In this document: one piece after another, positions 17,500-27,369 of the stretch
Layout of the letters: each line of letters starts with the position of its first letter
Position numbering within the stretch: the first letter of the stretch is position 1
NCBI RefSeq assembly: GCF_032464895.1
Contig: NZ_JAWDIC010000001.1
Location: forward strand, 2,108,001-2,172,000
Source: Phycicoccus sp. M110.8
GTDB lineage: Bacteria > Actinomycetota > Actinomycetes > Actinomycetales > Dermatophilaceae
Length of the DNA: 64,000 nt
Reading direction: 5' to 3'
Translations under genes and position numbers: made by a program
The notes under the pieces: model-generated
The model's database searches: none
Told to the model about the DNA's origin: nothing
The model's input: only the letters and a program-made list of their open reading frames with translations

Positions 17500-17994
17500 G
17501 TGACCCTGACGGAGTTCAACACGCTGCCGCCGCAGGACGCGGACGCGGTGCTCACCCGGTGCCTCCCGGTGCCGCGGTGGGTGGCCGCCGTCCGTGACGG
17601 CCGCCCGTATGCCGAGTGGCCCGAGCTCGAGGCCCAGGCGGCCGAGGCCGCTGGTCACCTCGACGACGGCGAGCTCGACGACGCGCTGGCCGGGCACCCG
17701 CGGATCGGGGAGCGGGCGTCCTCGCCCGCCCACCACGCGGAGGCCAGCGCGCGCGAGCAGTCCGGGGTCGACGGGTCCGACGCCGAGGTGGCGCGGGCGC
17801 TCGCCGAGGGCAACGCGGCATACGAACGGCGCTTCGGGCGGGTGTTCATCATCCGTGCCGCGGGCCGGTCGGCCCCCGAGGTGCTGGCCGAGCTCGACCG
17901 CCGGCTCGGCAACGACGACGACACCGAGCGCGACGAGACCGTCCGACAGCTGCGCGAGATCGCGCTGCTCCGACTCCGGGAGGTGGCCTCCTGA
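17500..17994 (+). CDS. 2-oxo-4-hydroxy-4-carboxy-5-ureidoimidazoline (OHCU) decarboxylase
   Basis: The 164-aa protein decarboxylates OHCU to S-allantoin. It has the catalytic His in GHPRIG (H66) and Glu in SAREQSGV (E86), and the helical C-terminal half typical of the family. The GTG at 17500 is chosen for the GAGGAG just upstream, which overlaps the end of the permease-fusion gene. It overlaps the HIU hydrolase start (TGATG). Having this complete enzyme next to the degenerate fused copy argues that the fused domain has another role. Confidence 0.92.
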   Translation: MTLTEFNTLPPQDADAVLTRCLPVPRWVAAVRDGRPYAEWPELEAQAAEAAGHLDDGELDDALAGHPRIGERASSPAHHAEASAREQSGVDGSDAEVARALAEGNAAYERRFGRVFIIRAAGRSAPEVLAELDRRLGNDDDTERDETVRQLREIALLRLREVAS

Positions 17995-18320
17995 TGGGGA
18001 CCCTCAGCACGCACGTCCTCGACACCAGCCTGGGCCGGCCCGCCCGGGGGGTGGCCATCCGGCTCGAGACGGCGGCCGGTGAGCCCCTCGGCGACGGCGT
18101 GACCGACGCCGACGGACGGGTCGGCACGATCGGTCCGGAGCGGATGGAGGCCGGCGACTACCGGCTGCGTTTCGCCTCCGGCGACTACTTCGCCGCGCAG
18201 GGGACCGCCGGGTTCTACCCCGAGGTCGTCGTGGTGTTCACGATCGGCGACGCCGACCAGCACTACCACGTGCCGGTGCTGCTCAACCCCTACGGCTACA
18301 GCACCTACCGGGGCAGCTGA
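17994..18320 (+). CDS. 5-hydroxyisourate hydrolase (transthyretin-like)
   Basis: This 108-aa protein hydrolyses 5-hydroxyisourate to OHCU. It has the family signatures LSTHVLDTSLGRPA at the N terminus, HYHVPVLLNPYGYSTY and the C-terminal tetrapeptide YRGS. The start overlaps the OHCU decarboxylase stop. It is the last gene of the urate operon and is followed by a strong hairpin. Confidence 0.95.
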   Translation: MGTLSTHVLDTSLGRPARGVAIRLETAAGEPLGDGVTDADGRVGTIGPERMEAGDYRLRFASGDYFAAQGTAGFYPEVVVVFTIGDADQHYHVPVLLNPYGYSTYRGS

Positions 18321-18325
18321 CCCTG

Positions 18326-18353
18326 CCCGGCGCGACCCACGGGTCGCGCCGGG
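18326..18353 (+). terminator. Hairpin terminator after urate operon
   Basis: A perfect 13-bp inverted repeat, CCCGGCGCGACCC with GGGTCGCGCCGGG and 2 bp between, begins 6 bp after the stop. There is no T-run, as is usual in high-GC actinobacteria. Confidence 0.75.
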
Positions 18354-18386
18354 CGCGGCCCTCGTGGGCCGCGGCGCCGCCGGCGG

Positions 18387-18400
18387 CCGGATATATCCGG
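18387..18400. repeat. Palindrome CCGGATATATCCGG
   Basis: A 14-bp perfect palindrome lies between the terminator and the hyi promoter. ATATAT is rare in this GC-rich DNA; similar GATATA strings occur upstream of the NCS1 permease (27283-27300) and at the iclR start (37865-37871). It may be a protein site, but this is unproven. Confidence 0.35.
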
Positions 18401-18430
18401 GCCGCAGCGTGAGACGCCCCCCGGCGACGG

Positions 18431-18495
18431 TTGACGCCGCCGGAGGACGACTCCTACCCTCTCACTAGTTGGAAAACAGATTCCGCATTGCGGAA
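18431..18495 (+). promoter_or_regulatory. hyi-glxR-gcl promoter and IclR-type operator
   Basis: TTGACG (18431-18436), an 18-bp spacer and TACCCT (18455-18460) form the promoter. The inverted repeat TTCCGCATTGCGGAA (18481-18495) lies just after the expected start site, where a bound repressor would block transcription. The same family of sites occurs at uricase and at iclR/aceB. Confidence 0.65.
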
Positions 18496-18527
18496 ACAGT
18501 GATCGAAGCACGGAACGGACGGGGACG

Positions 18528-19361
18528 ATGACCACGAGCGACCACGGACTGCGCTACGAGGCGAACTGCTCGCTGCTCTTCACGGAGGTGCCGCTGCTCG
18601 AGCGGCCGGCCGCGGCGAAGGCGGAGGGGTTCGACGCCATCGAGTTCTGGTGGCCCTGGCCGGACCAGCCGGTCCCGTCCGACGCCGAGGTCGACGCCTT
18701 CGTGGCCGCGGTCCGCGACGCCGGGGTCCAGCTGGTCGGGCTCAACTTCTTCGCCGGCGACCTGGCCGGCCCGGACTGCGGTGTGCTGTCCGTCCCGGAC
18801 CGCGTGCAGCAGTTCCGCGACAACGTCGACGTGACCGTCGGCATCGGCGAGCAGCTCGGCGTGCAGGCGTTCAACGCGCTCTTCGGCAACCGGGTCGACG
18901 GCGCGAGCCCCGAGCAGCAGGACGAGCTCGGCCGGGAGTCGATCGCGTTCGCCGCCAAGGCCGCCGACCGGGTCGGCGCCTCGGTCCTCGTCGAGGCCGT
19001 CAGCGGCCCCAAGCCGTACCCGCTGCGCACCGCCGCGGACGCGGTCGCCGTCGTCGACGACGTGCGGGCGACCGGCGCCGCGAACGTCGGCTTCCTGCTC
19101 GACCTGTTCCACCTCGCCGCCAACGGCGACGACGTCGACGCCGCGATCGCCACCTACGCCGACCGCACCCTGCACGTCCAGGTCGCCGACTTCCCCGGCC
19201 GCGGGGAGCCCGGCACCGGCGAGCTCGACCTCCAGCGCCACCTGGGCGACCTCGCGCAGCGCGGGTATGCCGGGTGGGTGGGCCTGGAGTACAAGCCCAC
19301 CACCGCGACCACCCCCGAGAGCCTCGCCTGGCTCCCGCGCGAGCGCCGCGCCGCGCGCTGA
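18528..19361 (+). CDS. hyi: Hydroxypyruvate isomerase
   Basis: The 277-aa TIM-barrel protein of the xylose isomerase-like superfamily has RYEANCSLLFTEVPLLERP, GFDAIEFWWPWP, LVGLNFFAGDL, the metal-ligand-type VLVEAVSGPKPYPL and a C-terminal GLEYKPT motif. It interconverts hydroxypyruvate and tartronate semialdehyde. It leads a gene set with tartronate semialdehyde reductase, glyoxylate carboligase and glycerate kinase, the glycerate pathway for glyoxylate. The ATG at 18528 follows GGGGACG and an IclR-type operator. Confidence 0.9.
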   Translation: MTTSDHGLRYEANCSLLFTEVPLLERPAAAKAEGFDAIEFWWPWPDQPVPSDAEVDAFVAAVRDAGVQLVGLNFFAGDLAGPDCGVLSVPDRVQQFRDNVDVTVGIGEQLGVQAFNALFGNRVDGASPEQQDELGRESIAFAAKAADRVGASVLVEAVSGPKPYPLRTAADAVAVVDDVRATGAANVGFLLDLFHLAANGDDVDAAIATYADRTLHVQVADFPGRGEPGTGELDLQRHLGDLAQRGYAGWVGLEYKPTTATTPESLAWLPRERRAAR

Positions 19362-19379
19362 CCCACCCACGACCGGGAT

Positions 19380-19421
19380 CGGGGGTGCAGGAGTGACGCA
19401 TCCGTCACGGCCGCACCCCCG
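19380..19421 (+). terminator. Hairpin between hyi and glxR
   Basis: CGGGGGTGC and GCACCCCCG (9 bp) enclose a smaller TGACG/CGTCA stem. It may be a partial terminator or an mRNA-stability element tuning glxR/gcl relative to hyi. Confidence 0.45.
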
Positions 19422-19445
19422 AACCCTCACAGCAAGGAGCACGAC

Positions 19446-20330
19446 ATGAGCACCATCGCCTTCATCGGACTCGGCATCATGGGCAGCCCCATGGCGGTCC
19501 ACCTGCAGAACGCCGGGCACGACGTCGTCGGCTACAACCCCAGCCCCGAGAAGACCAAGCCCCTCGTCGAGGCCGGGGGACGCGCCGCGGAGTCCGTGGC
19601 CGACGCCGTCCGTGACGCCGAGGTCGTCGCGGTCATGGTCCCCGACAGCCCCGACGTGCAGGACGTGCTCCTCGGCGAGGAGGGCGTGTTCGCCTCCGCC
19701 AAGGAGGGGACCCTCGTCATCGACTTCTCCAGCATCCGGCCCGACGTCACGGTCGAGCTCGCCAAGGCCGCCCGGGACAAGGGGTTCCGGCTCCTCGACG
19801 CGCCGGTCTCCGGTGGTGAGGCGGGCGCGAAGAACGCCGCGCTGTCGATCATGGTCGGCGGGTCCGCCGAGGACTTCGCCGCGGCCAAGCCGGTCTTCGA
19901 CGCCGTCGGCAAGACCGTCGTCCACGTCGGCAGCAACGGTGCCGGCCAGACGGTCAAGGCGGCCAACCAGCTCATCGTCGCCGCGAACATCCAGGCGCTC
20001 GCCGAGGCGGTCGTCTTCCTCCAGGCCTACGACGTGGACCTGCAGGCCGCGCTCGACGTCCTCGGCGGCGGCCTCGCCGGCTCGAAGGTCCTGGACCAGA
20101 AGCGCGACAACATGGCCAGGGGCAGCTTCGAGCCCGGGTTCCGGATCGACCTGCACCACAAGGACCTCGGCATCGTGACCTCGGCGGCCCGCGAGGCCGG
20201 CGTGGTCGTACCCGTCGGCGCGCTCGTCGCGCAGCTCATGGCCTCCGCCCGCGCCAACGGCGACGGCGGCCTGGACCACTCCGGCCTGCTGCGCGGCGTG
20301 CAGCGGCTCTCCGGCCGGCTCGACTCCTGA
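19446..20330 (+). CDS. glxR: 2-hydroxy-3-oxopropionate (tartronate semialdehyde) reductase
   Basis: This 294-aa beta-hydroxyacid dehydrogenase reduces tartronate semialdehyde to glycerate. It has the N-terminal NAD(P) motif [17 protein letters not shown], the substrate-binding [16 protein letters not shown] and the catalytic-lysine helix [12 protein letters not shown]. It lies between hydroxypyruvate isomerase and glyoxylate carboligase, which fixes its substrate within this broad family. The ATG is preceded by AAGGAG. Confidence 0.93.
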   Translation: MSTIAFIGLGIMGSPMAVHLQNAGHDVVGYNPSPEKTKPLVEAGGRAAESVADAVRDAEVVAVMVPDSPDVQDVLLGEEGVFASAKEGTLVIDFSSIRPDVTVELAKAARDKGFRLLDAPVSGGEAGAKNAALSIMVGGSAEDFAAAKPVFDAVGKTVVHVGSNGAGQTVKAANQLIVAANIQALAEAVVFLQAYDVDLQAALDVLGGGLAGSKVLDQKRDNMARGSFEPGFRIDLHHKDLGIVTSAAREAGVVVPVGALVAQLMASARANGDGGLDHSGLLRGVQRLSGRLDS

Positions 20331-20385
20331 GCCGACCCCCCTCTCGCCACCCGGCACACCCAGACCTCGCACCAGGAGAACTCCC

Positions 20386-22164
20386 ATGGCACGCATGACC
20401 GCGGCCCAGGCAGCCGTCGAGATCCTCAAGAAGGAGGGGGTGACGAACGTCTTCGGCCTGCCGGGGGCGGCGATCAACCCCTTCTACAAGGCGATGAAGA
20501 CCAACGGCGGCCTGCACCACACGCTCGCCCGCCACGTCGAGGGCGCCTCGCACATGGCGGAGGGCTACACCCGCGCCAAGCCGGGCAACATCGGCGTCTG
20601 CGTCGGAACCTCGGGGCCAGCCGGCACCGACATGATCACCGGGCTCTACTCGGCGAGCGCCGACTCGATCCCGATCCTGTGCATCACCGGGCAGGCCCCT
20701 GTGGCCAAGCTGCACAAGGAGGACTTCCAGGCGGTCGACATCGCCTCGATCGCCAAGCCGCTCACCAAGATGGCGGTCACGGTTCTCGAGCCGGCCCAGG
20801 TGCCGGGGACGTTCCAGCAGGCGTTCCACCTCATGCGGTCGGGTCGCCCCGGCCCGGTCCTCATCGACCTGCCGATCGACGTGCAGATGGCCGAGATCGA
20901 GTTCGACGTCGAGACCTACGAGCCGCTGCCGGTCTACAAGCCGGCCGCGACCCGGGCCCAGGTGGAGAAGGCGCTCGACCTGCTCGAGGCGGGCGACAAG
21001 CCGCTGATCGTCGCCGGCGGCGGCGTCATCAACGCCGACGCGGCCGACCTCCTGCTCGAGCTGGCGGAGCTGACCGGCGTCCCCGTCGTCCCCACCCTCA
21101 TGGGCTGGGGCACCGTCCCGGACGACCACCCGCTCAACGCCGGCATGGTCGGGCTGCAGACGAGCCACCGCTACGGCAACGCCACGATGCTCGAGTCCGA
21201 CGTCGTCCTGGGCATCGGCAACCGCTGGGCGAACCGCCACACCGGCGACCTCGAGACCTACACGCAGGGCCGCACCTTCGTGCACGTCGACATCGAGCCG
21301 ACCCAGATCGGCCGGGTCTTCGCCCCCGACTACGGCATCGTCTCCGACGCGAAGGCCGCGCTCGAGCTGTTCGTCGCCGCCGCCCGCGAGCGCAAGGAGG
21401 CCGGGCGCCTCAAGGACCGCTCGCAGTGGGCCCAGGCCTGCCAGGACCGCAAGCGGACCCTGCTGCGCCGCACCAACTTCGACGTGACCCCGATCAAGCC
21501 GCAGCGGGTCTACCAGGAGATGAACCGCGCCTTCGGCCGCGACGTCCGCTACGTCTCGACCATCGGCCTGTCCCAGATCCAGGCGGCCCAGCTGCTGCAC
21601 GTCTACAAGGACCGGCGCTGGATCAACGCCGGCCAGGCCGGGCCGCTCGGCTGGACCGTCCCGGCCGCGATCGGCGTCGCCACCGCGTGCCCGGACGAGA
21701 CCGTCGTCGCGCTCTCGGGTGACTACGACTTCCAGTTCATGATCGAGGAGCTGGCGGTCGGCGCGCAGTTCAACGTCCCCTACGTCCACGTCCTGGTGAA
21801 CAACGCGTACCTCGGCCTCATCCGGCAGAGCCAGCGCGGGTTCGACATGGACTACTGCGTCCAGCTGTCCTTCGACAACCTCAACAGCCCCGAGGTCGGC
21901 GGCTACGGCGTCGACCACGTCAAGGTCGTCGAAGGCCTGGGCTGCAAGGCGATCCGCGTCACCGACCCCGACGAGATCCTGCCCGCGCTCGAGAAGGCCC
22001 AAGGCATGGCGCAGGAGTACCGCGTGCCCGTCGTCGTCGAGGTCATCCTCGAGCGCGTCACCAACGTCTCGATGGGCACCTCGATCGCGAACGTCACCGA
22101 GTTCGAGGACCTCGCCGAGCACGGCGAGCACGCCCCGACCTCGGTCTTCGCCAACCTGGACTGA
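20386..22164 (+). CDS. gcl: Glyoxylate carboligase
   Basis: The 592-aa ThDP-dependent enzyme condenses two glyoxylates to tartronate semialdehyde and CO2. It starts with [20 protein letters not shown] and has the ThDP-binding motif [15 protein letters not shown]...NN. In the usual catalytic-glutamate position the sequence reads [13 protein letters not shown], with Val in place of Glu, the hallmark of Gcl. It is preceded by AGGAGAA and followed 7 bp later by glycerate kinase. It disposes of the glyoxylate made by ureide breakdown. Confidence 0.95.
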   Translation: MARMTAAQAAVEILKKEGVTNVFGLPGAAINPFYKAMKTNGGLHHTLARHVEGASHMAEGYTRAKPGNIGVCVGTSGPAGTDMITGLYSASADSIPILCITGQAPVAKLHKEDFQAVDIASIAKPLTKMAVTVLEPAQVPGTFQQAFHLMRSGRPGPVLIDLPIDVQMAEIEFDVETYEPLPVYKPAATRAQVEKALDLLEAGDKPLIVAGGGVINADAADLLLELAELTGVPVVPTLMGWGTVPDDHPLNAGMVGLQTSHRYGNATMLESDVVLGIGNRWANRHTGDLETYTQGRTFVHVDIEPTQIGRVFAPDYGIVSDAKAALELFVAAARERKEAGRLKDRSQWAQACQDRKRTLLRRTNFDVTPIKPQRVYQEMNRAFGRDVRYVSTIGLSQIQAAQLLHVYKDRRWINAGQAGPLGWTVPAAIGVATACPDETVVALSGDYDFQFMIEELAVGAQFNVPYVHVLVNNAYLGLIRQSQRGFDMDYCVQLSFDNLNSPEVGGYGVDHVKVVEGLGCKAIRVTDPDEILPALEKAQGMAQEYRVPVVVEVILERVTNVSMGTSIANVTEFEDLAEHGEHAPTSVFANLD

Positions 22165-22171
22165 GGTCGTC

Positions 22172-23302
22172 GTGCCCCGCGTCCTGCTCGCCCCCGACAA
22201 GTTCAAGGGCACCCTCACCGCGGCCGAGGTGGCGGCCCACCTCGAGGCCGGCCTCCGCTCGGTGGTGCCGGACCTCGAGGTGGCCGTCGTCCCCGTCGCC
22301 GACGGGGGCGACGGCACCCTGGCCGCGGCCGAGGCAGCCGGGTTCGAGCGCGTGCAGGTGCGGGCCACCGGCCCGACGGGTATGCCGTGCTGGGCCGCCT
22401 ACGGGCGGCGCGGCGACGAGGCCGTCGTCGAGCTCGCCGAGGTCTCCGGCCTCGCCCGGCTGGGGGAGGGCGAGCTCGCACCGCTCACCGCCACCAGCCG
22501 CGGCACGGGCGACCTCGTGGCCGCCGCCCTCGACGCCGGCTGTCGCCGGGTCGTCGTCGGCATCGGCGGCAGCGCGAGCACCGACGGCGGCGCCGGCCTC
22601 CTCCAAGGGCTCGGGGCGCGGATCAGCGGCCGGCGAGGCCGGGCGCTGCACGCCGGGGGCGGGCCGCTGGTCGACGTCGTGTCGCTCGACCTCACGGAGC
22701 TGCACCCGGGCCTGGCCTCCGCGGAGCTCGTCGTCGCGTGCGACGTCGACAACCCCCTCACCGGACCCAGCGGTGCGGCGGCGGTCTACGGGCCGCAGAA
22801 GGGCGCCACCCCCGACGACGTGCAGGCGCTCGACGTCGCCCTGTCGGCGTGGGCCGACGTCGTCGCCCGGGCCACCGGGCGGGACCTCCGCAACCTCCCG
22901 GGCGCGGGCGCGGCCGGCGGTGTCGGGTTCGCGCTCCTCGCCGTCCTCGGCGCCCGCGCACAGCCCGGCGCCGAGCTCGTCGCCCAGCTGACCGGCCTCG
23001 CCGACGCCGTCTGCTCCGCCGACCTGGTCGTGACCGGTGAGGGCTCGCTCGACGAGCAGACCCTGCACGGCAAGGCCCCGGCGGCCGTGGCGGCGCTGGC
23101 GCGGGACAAGGGCGTGCCCGTGGTCGCCGTGGCCGGTCGGGTCGCCCTCGACCAGCCGGCGCTGCGCGCAGCCGGCGTCGGCACGGCATACGCGCTGCTG
23201 GCGGCGGCCGCCGACGAGCGGGAGGCGTTCGAACGTCCCGGGCCGCTCCTCGAGCGGATCGGTGCCCGCATCGCCCGCGAGCACCTGGTGGGTGCGTCGT
23301 GA
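22172..23302 (+). CDS. glxK: Glycerate kinase (GarK/GlxK type)
   Basis: The 376-aa protein phosphorylates glycerate to 2-phosphoglycerate. Family I glycerate kinase features are [67 protein letters not shown] and [18 protein letters not shown]. The GTG start lies 7 bp after gcl, and its stop overlaps the next gene by 4 bp. It completes the route from glyoxylate into lower glycolysis. Confidence 0.93.
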   Translation: MPRVLLAPDKFKGTLTAAEVAAHLEAGLRSVVPDLEVAVVPVADGGDGTLAAAEAAGFERVQVRATGPTGMPCWAAYGRRGDEAVVELAEVSGLARLGEGELAPLTATSRGTGDLVAAALDAGCRRVVVGIGGSASTDGGAGLLQGLGARISGRRGRALHAGGGPLVDVVSLDLTELHPGLASAELVVACDVDNPLTGPSGAAAVYGPQKGATPDDVQALDVALSAWADVVARATGRDLRNLPGAGAAGGVGFALLAVLGARAQPGAELVAQLTGLADAVCSADLVVTGEGSLDEQTLHGKAPAAVAALARDKGVPVVAVAGRVALDQPALRAAGVGTAYALLAAAADEREAFERPGPLLERIGARIAREHLVGAS

Positions 23303-24222
23303 GGGTGGCGCGGGTGGGTCCGGCCGGTGCCGAGCGACCGGTCGTCGTCGCCGCCGACGGCACCCTGCTCGACCTCGGTGGCGTGACCTCCGACGTCGAC
23401 GCCGCGTTCCTCGGCTCGCTGGCCGGCGTCGACCCCTCCTCGCTGCCGGTCCTCGCCGCCCCGGGCGACCAGGACGGGCCACGCTTCGGTGCGCCGGTCA
23501 CCCGCCCGGGCAAGGTCGTCGGGATCGGCCTCAACTACCGCGACCACGCCGCCGAGGCCGGGATGCCGCTGCCGACCGAGCCGGTGGTCTTCCTCAAGGC
23601 GCCCACCTCGGTGAGCGGCGCGACCGACGACGTCGTCATGGTCCCCGGCTCGACCACCACCGACTACGAGGTCGAGCTCGGCGTCGTCATGGGGCGCGAG
23701 CTTCGGGGCGAGACCGACCCGGCGCGCGCGCTCGCCGCGGTGGCCGGCTACGTCCTCGCCCAGGACGTGTCCGACCGGGCGCTCCAGCTCGAGCGCGGCG
23801 GCACGTGGACCAAGGGCAAGTCGGCGGACACCTTCTGTCCGCTCGGCCCCTGGCTGGTGACGCCCGACGAGCTCGGCCCGGGCGGGCCCGCCGCGGTGCG
23901 GCTGCGGCTCACGGTCGACGGGGAGCAGCGCCAGGACGGCTGCACCTCCGACATGGTCTTCGGCGTCGGCGAGCTCCTCTGCTACACCAGCGGCGTCATG
24001 ACCCTCGAGCCTGGCGACGTCGTGCTCACCGGCACGCCGGCCGGGGTCGCGATGGGCCGCCCCGAACCTCGCCCGTACCTGCGCCACGGCCAGGTCGTCG
24101 AGGCCGACGGCGGCGTGCTCGGCCGGCAGCGGACCCGCGTGGTCGACCCCGCCCGCGCCCGGCCCGCGGAACCCCGTGGCGCCGCACCCATGGTCCTCGA
24201 CGAGGAGGCAGCGGCAGGATGA
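23299..24222 (+). CDS. Fumarylacetoacetate hydrolase-family protein, ureidoglycolate lyase candidate
   Basis: The 307-aa FAH-fold protein has [18 protein letters not shown], the metal E-x-E segment [22 protein letters not shown] and [11 protein letters not shown]. Some FAH-family proteins in ureide clusters are assigned as ureidoglycolate lyase. Here the gene is coupled by 4-bp overlap to glycerate kinase, lies before allantoinase, and no other ureidoglycolate-cleaving gene is visible, so that role is a reasonable inference. An acylpyruvase role cannot be excluded. The frame reads to within the allantoinase 5' region. Confidence 0.72.
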   Translation: MRVARVGPAGAERPVVVAADGTLLDLGGVTSDVDAAFLGSLAGVDPSSLPVLAAPGDQDGPRFGAPVTRPGKVVGIGLNYRDHAAEAGMPLPTEPVVFLKAPTSVSGATDDVVMVPGSTTTDYEVELGVVMGRELRGETDPARALAAVAGYVLAQDVSDRALQLERGGTWTKGKSADTFCPLGPWLVTPDELGPGGPAAVRLRLTVDGEQRQDGCTSDMVFGVGELLCYTSGVMTLEPGDVVLTGTPAGVAMGRPEPRPYLRHGQVVEADGGVLGRQRTRVVDPARARPAEPRGAAPMVLDEEAAAG

Positions 24223-24293
24223 CCGGTACTGGTTACATGGCATTCAACCGCGCACCCGGCACCCCGGCACCGCGGTCGAGCGAGAGGAGTCCC

Positions 24294-25634
24294 GTGACCG
24301 AGCAGGTGGCGTTCCGCGCCCGACGGGCCGTCGTCGGCGACCGCGAGGTGGCGGCGACGGTGGTCGTGGCAGACGGCCGGGTCGTCGCGGTGGAGCCGTA
24401 CGACGCCGAGGTCGCCGACGGCACGACCGTCGTCGAGCTGGCCCCGGACGAGGTCCTGCTCCCCGGGCTGGTCGACACGCACGTGCACGTCAACGAGCCC
24501 GGTCGCACCGACTGGGAGGGCTTCGCCAGCGCCACCCGGGCCGCCGCGGCCGGGGGCGTGACGACGATCATCGACATGCCGCTCAACAGCATCCCCCCGA
24601 CCACCACGGTCGAGGCGCTGCGCACCAAGCAGGACGTGGCGCGCGACCAGGCGTACGTCGACGTGGGTTTCTGGGGCGGAGCCATCCCGGGGAACGTCCC
24701 GGACCTGCGCCCGCTGCACGACGCCGGCGTCTTCGGGTTCAAGTGCTTCCTGCTCCACTCCGGGGTCGACGAGTTCCCCCATCTCACGACGCCGCAGATG
24801 CGCGAGGCGCTCGCCGAGATCGCGTCGTTCGACGGGCTGCTCATCGTCCACGCCGAGGACGCCGAGGTGATCGACGCGTCGGTGTCCCCAGGTGGCAGGG
24901 CGTATGCCGACTTCCTCGGCTCCCGGCCCCGCGAGGCCGAGGAGCGCGCCATCCGCACCGTCGTCGACGCCGTGCGCGACACCGGCGGCCGGGCGCACAT
25001 CCTGCACCTGTCCGACGCGGACGCGATCCCGATGCTGGCCGACGCCCGCGCCGAGGGGCTCGCCCTGTCGGTCGAGACGTGCCCGCACTACCTGACCCTC
25101 GAGGCCGAGGGCATCCCCGACGGCGCCACACAGTTCAAGTGCTGCCCGCCGATCCGCGAGCACGAGAACCGCGACCGCCTCTGGCAGGGCCTGGCCGACG
25201 GCACGATCGCGACGATCGTGTCCGACCACTCGCCGAGCACGGCCGACCTCAAGCTGCTCGACGTCGGCGACTTCGGGCAGGCGTGGGGCGGCATCGCCGG
25301 GCTCCAGCTGGGCCTGCCGGCCATCTGGTCCGAGGCGCGCGAGCGGGGCCACGACCTCGTCGACGTCGTGCGCTGGATGGGCCGCAACACCGCCGACCAG
25401 GTCGGCCTGCACGACCGCGGCCGGATCGAGGTGGGCGCGACCGCGGACCTCGTGGTCTTCGCGCCGGACGAGCGGTTCACCGTGGACGTCGCCGCCCTGC
25501 ACCACAAGAACCCCGTGTCGGCGTATGCCGGTCGCGAGCTCACCGGGGTCGTGCGCCAGACCTGGCTGCACGGCATCCCCGTCGACACCGATGACGCCCC
25601 CCGCGGGCAGCTCCTGAGGAGAGGACAGCCATGA
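24294..25634 (+). CDS. allB: Allantoinase
   Basis: The 446-aa cyclic amidohydrolase opens allantoin to allantoate. Metal-binding [17 protein letters not shown], the carboxylated-lysine segment [24 protein letters not shown] and the catalytic Asp in TIVSDHSPS are all present. GTG at 24294 is chosen for the strong GAGAGGAG upstream; an ATG at 24219 would overlap the FAH stop (ATGA) and add 25 residues. Its stop overlaps the allE start. Confidence 0.93.
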   Translation: MTEQVAFRARRAVVGDREVAATVVVADGRVVAVEPYDAEVADGTTVVELAPDEVLLPGLVDTHVHVNEPGRTDWEGFASATRAAAAGGVTTIIDMPLNSIPPTTTVEALRTKQDVARDQAYVDVGFWGGAIPGNVPDLRPLHDAGVFGFKCFLLHSGVDEFPHLTTPQMREALAEIASFDGLLIVHAEDAEVIDASVSPGGRAYADFLGSRPREAEERAIRTVVDAVRDTGGRAHILHLSDADAIPMLADARAEGLALSVETCPHYLTLEAEGIPDGATQFKCCPPIREHENRDRLWQGLADGTIATIVSDHSPSTADLKLLDVGDFGQAWGGIAGLQLGLPAIWSEARERGHDLVDVVRWMGRNTADQVGLHDRGRIEVGATADLVVFAPDERFTVDVAALHHKNPVSAYAGRELTGVVRQTWLHGIPVDTDDAPRGQLLRRGQP

Positions 25635-26473
25635 CCGCCGCCACGCCGCCCCGGTACCACGTGCCCACGGGGGGCCTGCCGCCCCAGACGCAGCTGACGA
25701 CCGACCGCGCGGTCTTCACCGAGGCCTACGCCGTCCTGCCACGCGGCACGATGACGGACATCGTGACCAGCCAGCTGCCGTTCTGGGAGCAGACGCGGCT
25801 GTGGGTGATCGCGCGCCCGCTGTCCGGGTTCGCCGAGACGTTCTCGCAGTACATCGTCGAGGTGCAGCCCGGCGGCGGCTCGGACCGCCCCGAGGGCGAC
25901 CCGGGCGCCGAGGGCGTGCTCTTCGTCGTGGGCGGCACCCTGACGCTCACCCTCGACGACACCGCGCACGAGCTCGCGCCCGGTGGCTACGCGTTCATCC
26001 CGCCGGGCCAGCGCTGGACGCTGCACAACACCGGCGACGAGGCCGCGACCTTCCACTGGGTCCGCAAGGCCTACCAGCGGGTCGAGGGCATCGACGTGCC
26101 CGAGGCGTTCGTGACCAACGAGGCCGACGTCGAGGGTGGCGAGATGCCCGACACCGACGGCGCCTGGACCACCCAGCGCTTCGTCGACCCGATGGACGTG
26201 CGCCACGACATGCACGTCAACATCGTCAACTTCGAGCCCGGTGGGGCCATCCCCTTCCCCGAGACCCACGTCATGGAGCACGGCCTCTACGTCCTCGAGG
26301 GCAAGGCCGTCTACCTGCTCAACAACGACTGGGTCGAGGTGCAGGAGGGCGACTTCATGTGGTTGCGCGCGTTCTGCCCCCAGGCCTGCTATGCAGGAGG
26401 CCCTGGACGGTTCCGCTACCTGCTGTACAAGGACGTCAACCGGCACGCGGTGCTGAGCCGGCAGCTGCTCTGA
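25631..26473 (+). CDS. allE: (S)-ureidoglycine aminohydrolase (bicupin)
   Basis: The 280-aa bicupin protein has the Mn-site-like C-terminal cupin [20 protein letters not shown] and an N-terminal cupin with [16 protein letters not shown]. It converts S-ureidoglycine to S-ureidoglycolate plus ammonia, downstream of allantoate amidohydrolase. It overlaps allantoinase by 4 bp. Its presence implies an AllC-type allantoate route, yet allC is not in this window. The 3' end, including the stop codon, is duplicated in tandem. Confidence 0.9.
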   Translation: MTAATPPRYHVPTGGLPPQTQLTTDRAVFTEAYAVLPRGTMTDIVTSQLPFWEQTRLWVIARPLSGFAETFSQYIVEVQPGGGSDRPEGDPGAEGVLFVVGGTLTLTLDDTAHELAPGGYAFIPPGQRWTLHNTGDEAATFHWVRKAYQRVEGIDVPEAFVTNEADVEGGEMPDTDGAWTTQRFVDPMDVRHDMHVNIVNFEPGGAIPFPETHVMEHGLYVLEGKAVYLLNNDWVEVQEGDFMWLRAFCPQACYAGGPGRFRYLLYKDVNRHAVLSRQLL

Positions 26474-26493
26474 CCCGTCAGCTGCTCTGACCC
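26462..26493. repeat. 17-bp-period tandem duplication spanning the allE stop
   Basis: CAGCTGCTCTGACCC occurs at 26462-26476 and again at 26479-26493, separated by GT. The first copy holds the allE stop codon. Comparable duplications sit at two other gene ends in this window (45231-45332 and 47577-47614). Confidence 0.85.
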
Positions 26494-26512
26494 CACGGGA
26501 AGGGGAAGGCCC

Positions 26513-27223
26513 ATGACCCAGCCGCGGCGACGGTCGGGGATCGTCGGCCTGCTCGTGCGCCCCGAGGGGTACGTCTCGGGGCCGCAGGTCCTCTCCGAGC
26601 TGCGGCGGGTCATCGCCTCCGGTGAGGTGCCCCCGGGCAGCCCCATCCCGCTGGACGACGTCGCGGCGTTCTTCGGCGTCAGCCTCATCCCGGTGCGCGA
26701 GGCGCTCAAGACCCTCCTCGGGGAGGGCCTGCTCGAGCACCAGCCGCGACTCGGGTACACCGTCACCCAGCTCAGCCCCGCCGAGATCGACGAGCTCTAC
26801 GTCGTCCGCGGTGCGCTCGAGGCCGCGGCGCTCGACGCGGCCGTCCACAACGCCGGCGCCGCCGACCACGAGCGCGCGGCCCGGGCGCACGCCCGCATGG
26901 GTGAGGCGGTCGAGGCCGCGGACGCCGAGGGCTTCCAGCGCGCGAGCCGCGAGTTCCACATGGCCCTGCTGGAGCCGTGCCGTATGCCGCGCCTGCTCCA
27001 CATGCTCGACATCGCCTGGAACGTCACCGAGCCGGTCCAGACGATGATGCGGGTCACTGACGCGGAACGTGCCCACATGCGGGCGGACCACGAGGAGATG
27101 CTCGCGGCGTTCGTCGCCCGCGACGCTGACCGCCTGCGCGAGACGGCGCAGGCGCACCACGAGCGCCTGTGCGCCGCCGTGACGCGCGGTGGCACGGGCG
27201 CTCCGCACCAGCCCCCGGGCTGA
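26513..27223 (+). CDS. GntR/FadR-family transcriptional regulator
   Basis: The 236-aa protein has an N-terminal winged HTH (VLSELRRVIASGEVPPGSPI, FFGVSLIPVREALKTLLGEGL) and a C-terminal FCD effector domain with metal-type residues (LEAAALDAAV, FHMALLEPCRMPRLLHML). FadR-subgroup members sense small carboxylates. It follows the allantoin genes and precedes the NCS1 permease gene on the same strand, so it is a candidate regulator of allantoin transport or catabolism. The ATG follows AAGGGGAAGG. Confidence 0.87.
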   Translation: MTQPRRRSGIVGLLVRPEGYVSGPQVLSELRRVIASGEVPPGSPIPLDDVAAFFGVSLIPVREALKTLLGEGLLEHQPRLGYTVTQLSPAEIDELYVVRGALEAAALDAAVHNAGAADHERAARAHARMGEAVEAADAEGFQRASREFHMALLEPCRMPRLLHMLDIAWNVTEPVQTMMRVTDAERAHMRADHEEMLAAFVARDADRLRETAQAHHERLCAAVTRGGTGAPHQPPG

Positions 27224-27280
27224 CCCCACGCTGTCGGTGCCACGGCCGGGCGGGTCGACAGGGGCGTCCGCGCGGGGCCG

Positions 27281-27340
27281 GCAGATATACGCAGATATAC
27301 GGTTCACGGCATTCCCCGGAATCCGTTGTCTCCCTAGTGT
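27281..27340 (+). promoter_or_regulatory. NCS1 permease promoter region with GCAGATATAC tandem repeat
   Basis: GCAGATATAC is repeated exactly (27281-27290, 27291-27300). It is followed by the inverted repeat ATTCC-CC-GGAAT (27311-27322) and by TTCCCC (27312-27317), a 17-bp spacer and TAGTGT (27335-27340) as a possible promoter. This compact array suggests tight control of the transporter-racemase pair. The binding protein is unknown; GntR at 26513 is a candidate. Confidence 0.45.
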
Positions 27341-27369
27341 TTGAGCAATTCTCAGACCGGGAGGTCAGC

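Noticed and set aside
27311-27322. ATTCC-CC-GGAAT near the NCS1 promoter as another IclR site
   Set aside because: The half-site spacing (2 bp) and flanks do not fit the TTCCRYRTYRCGGAA pattern, so it was not counted in that family.
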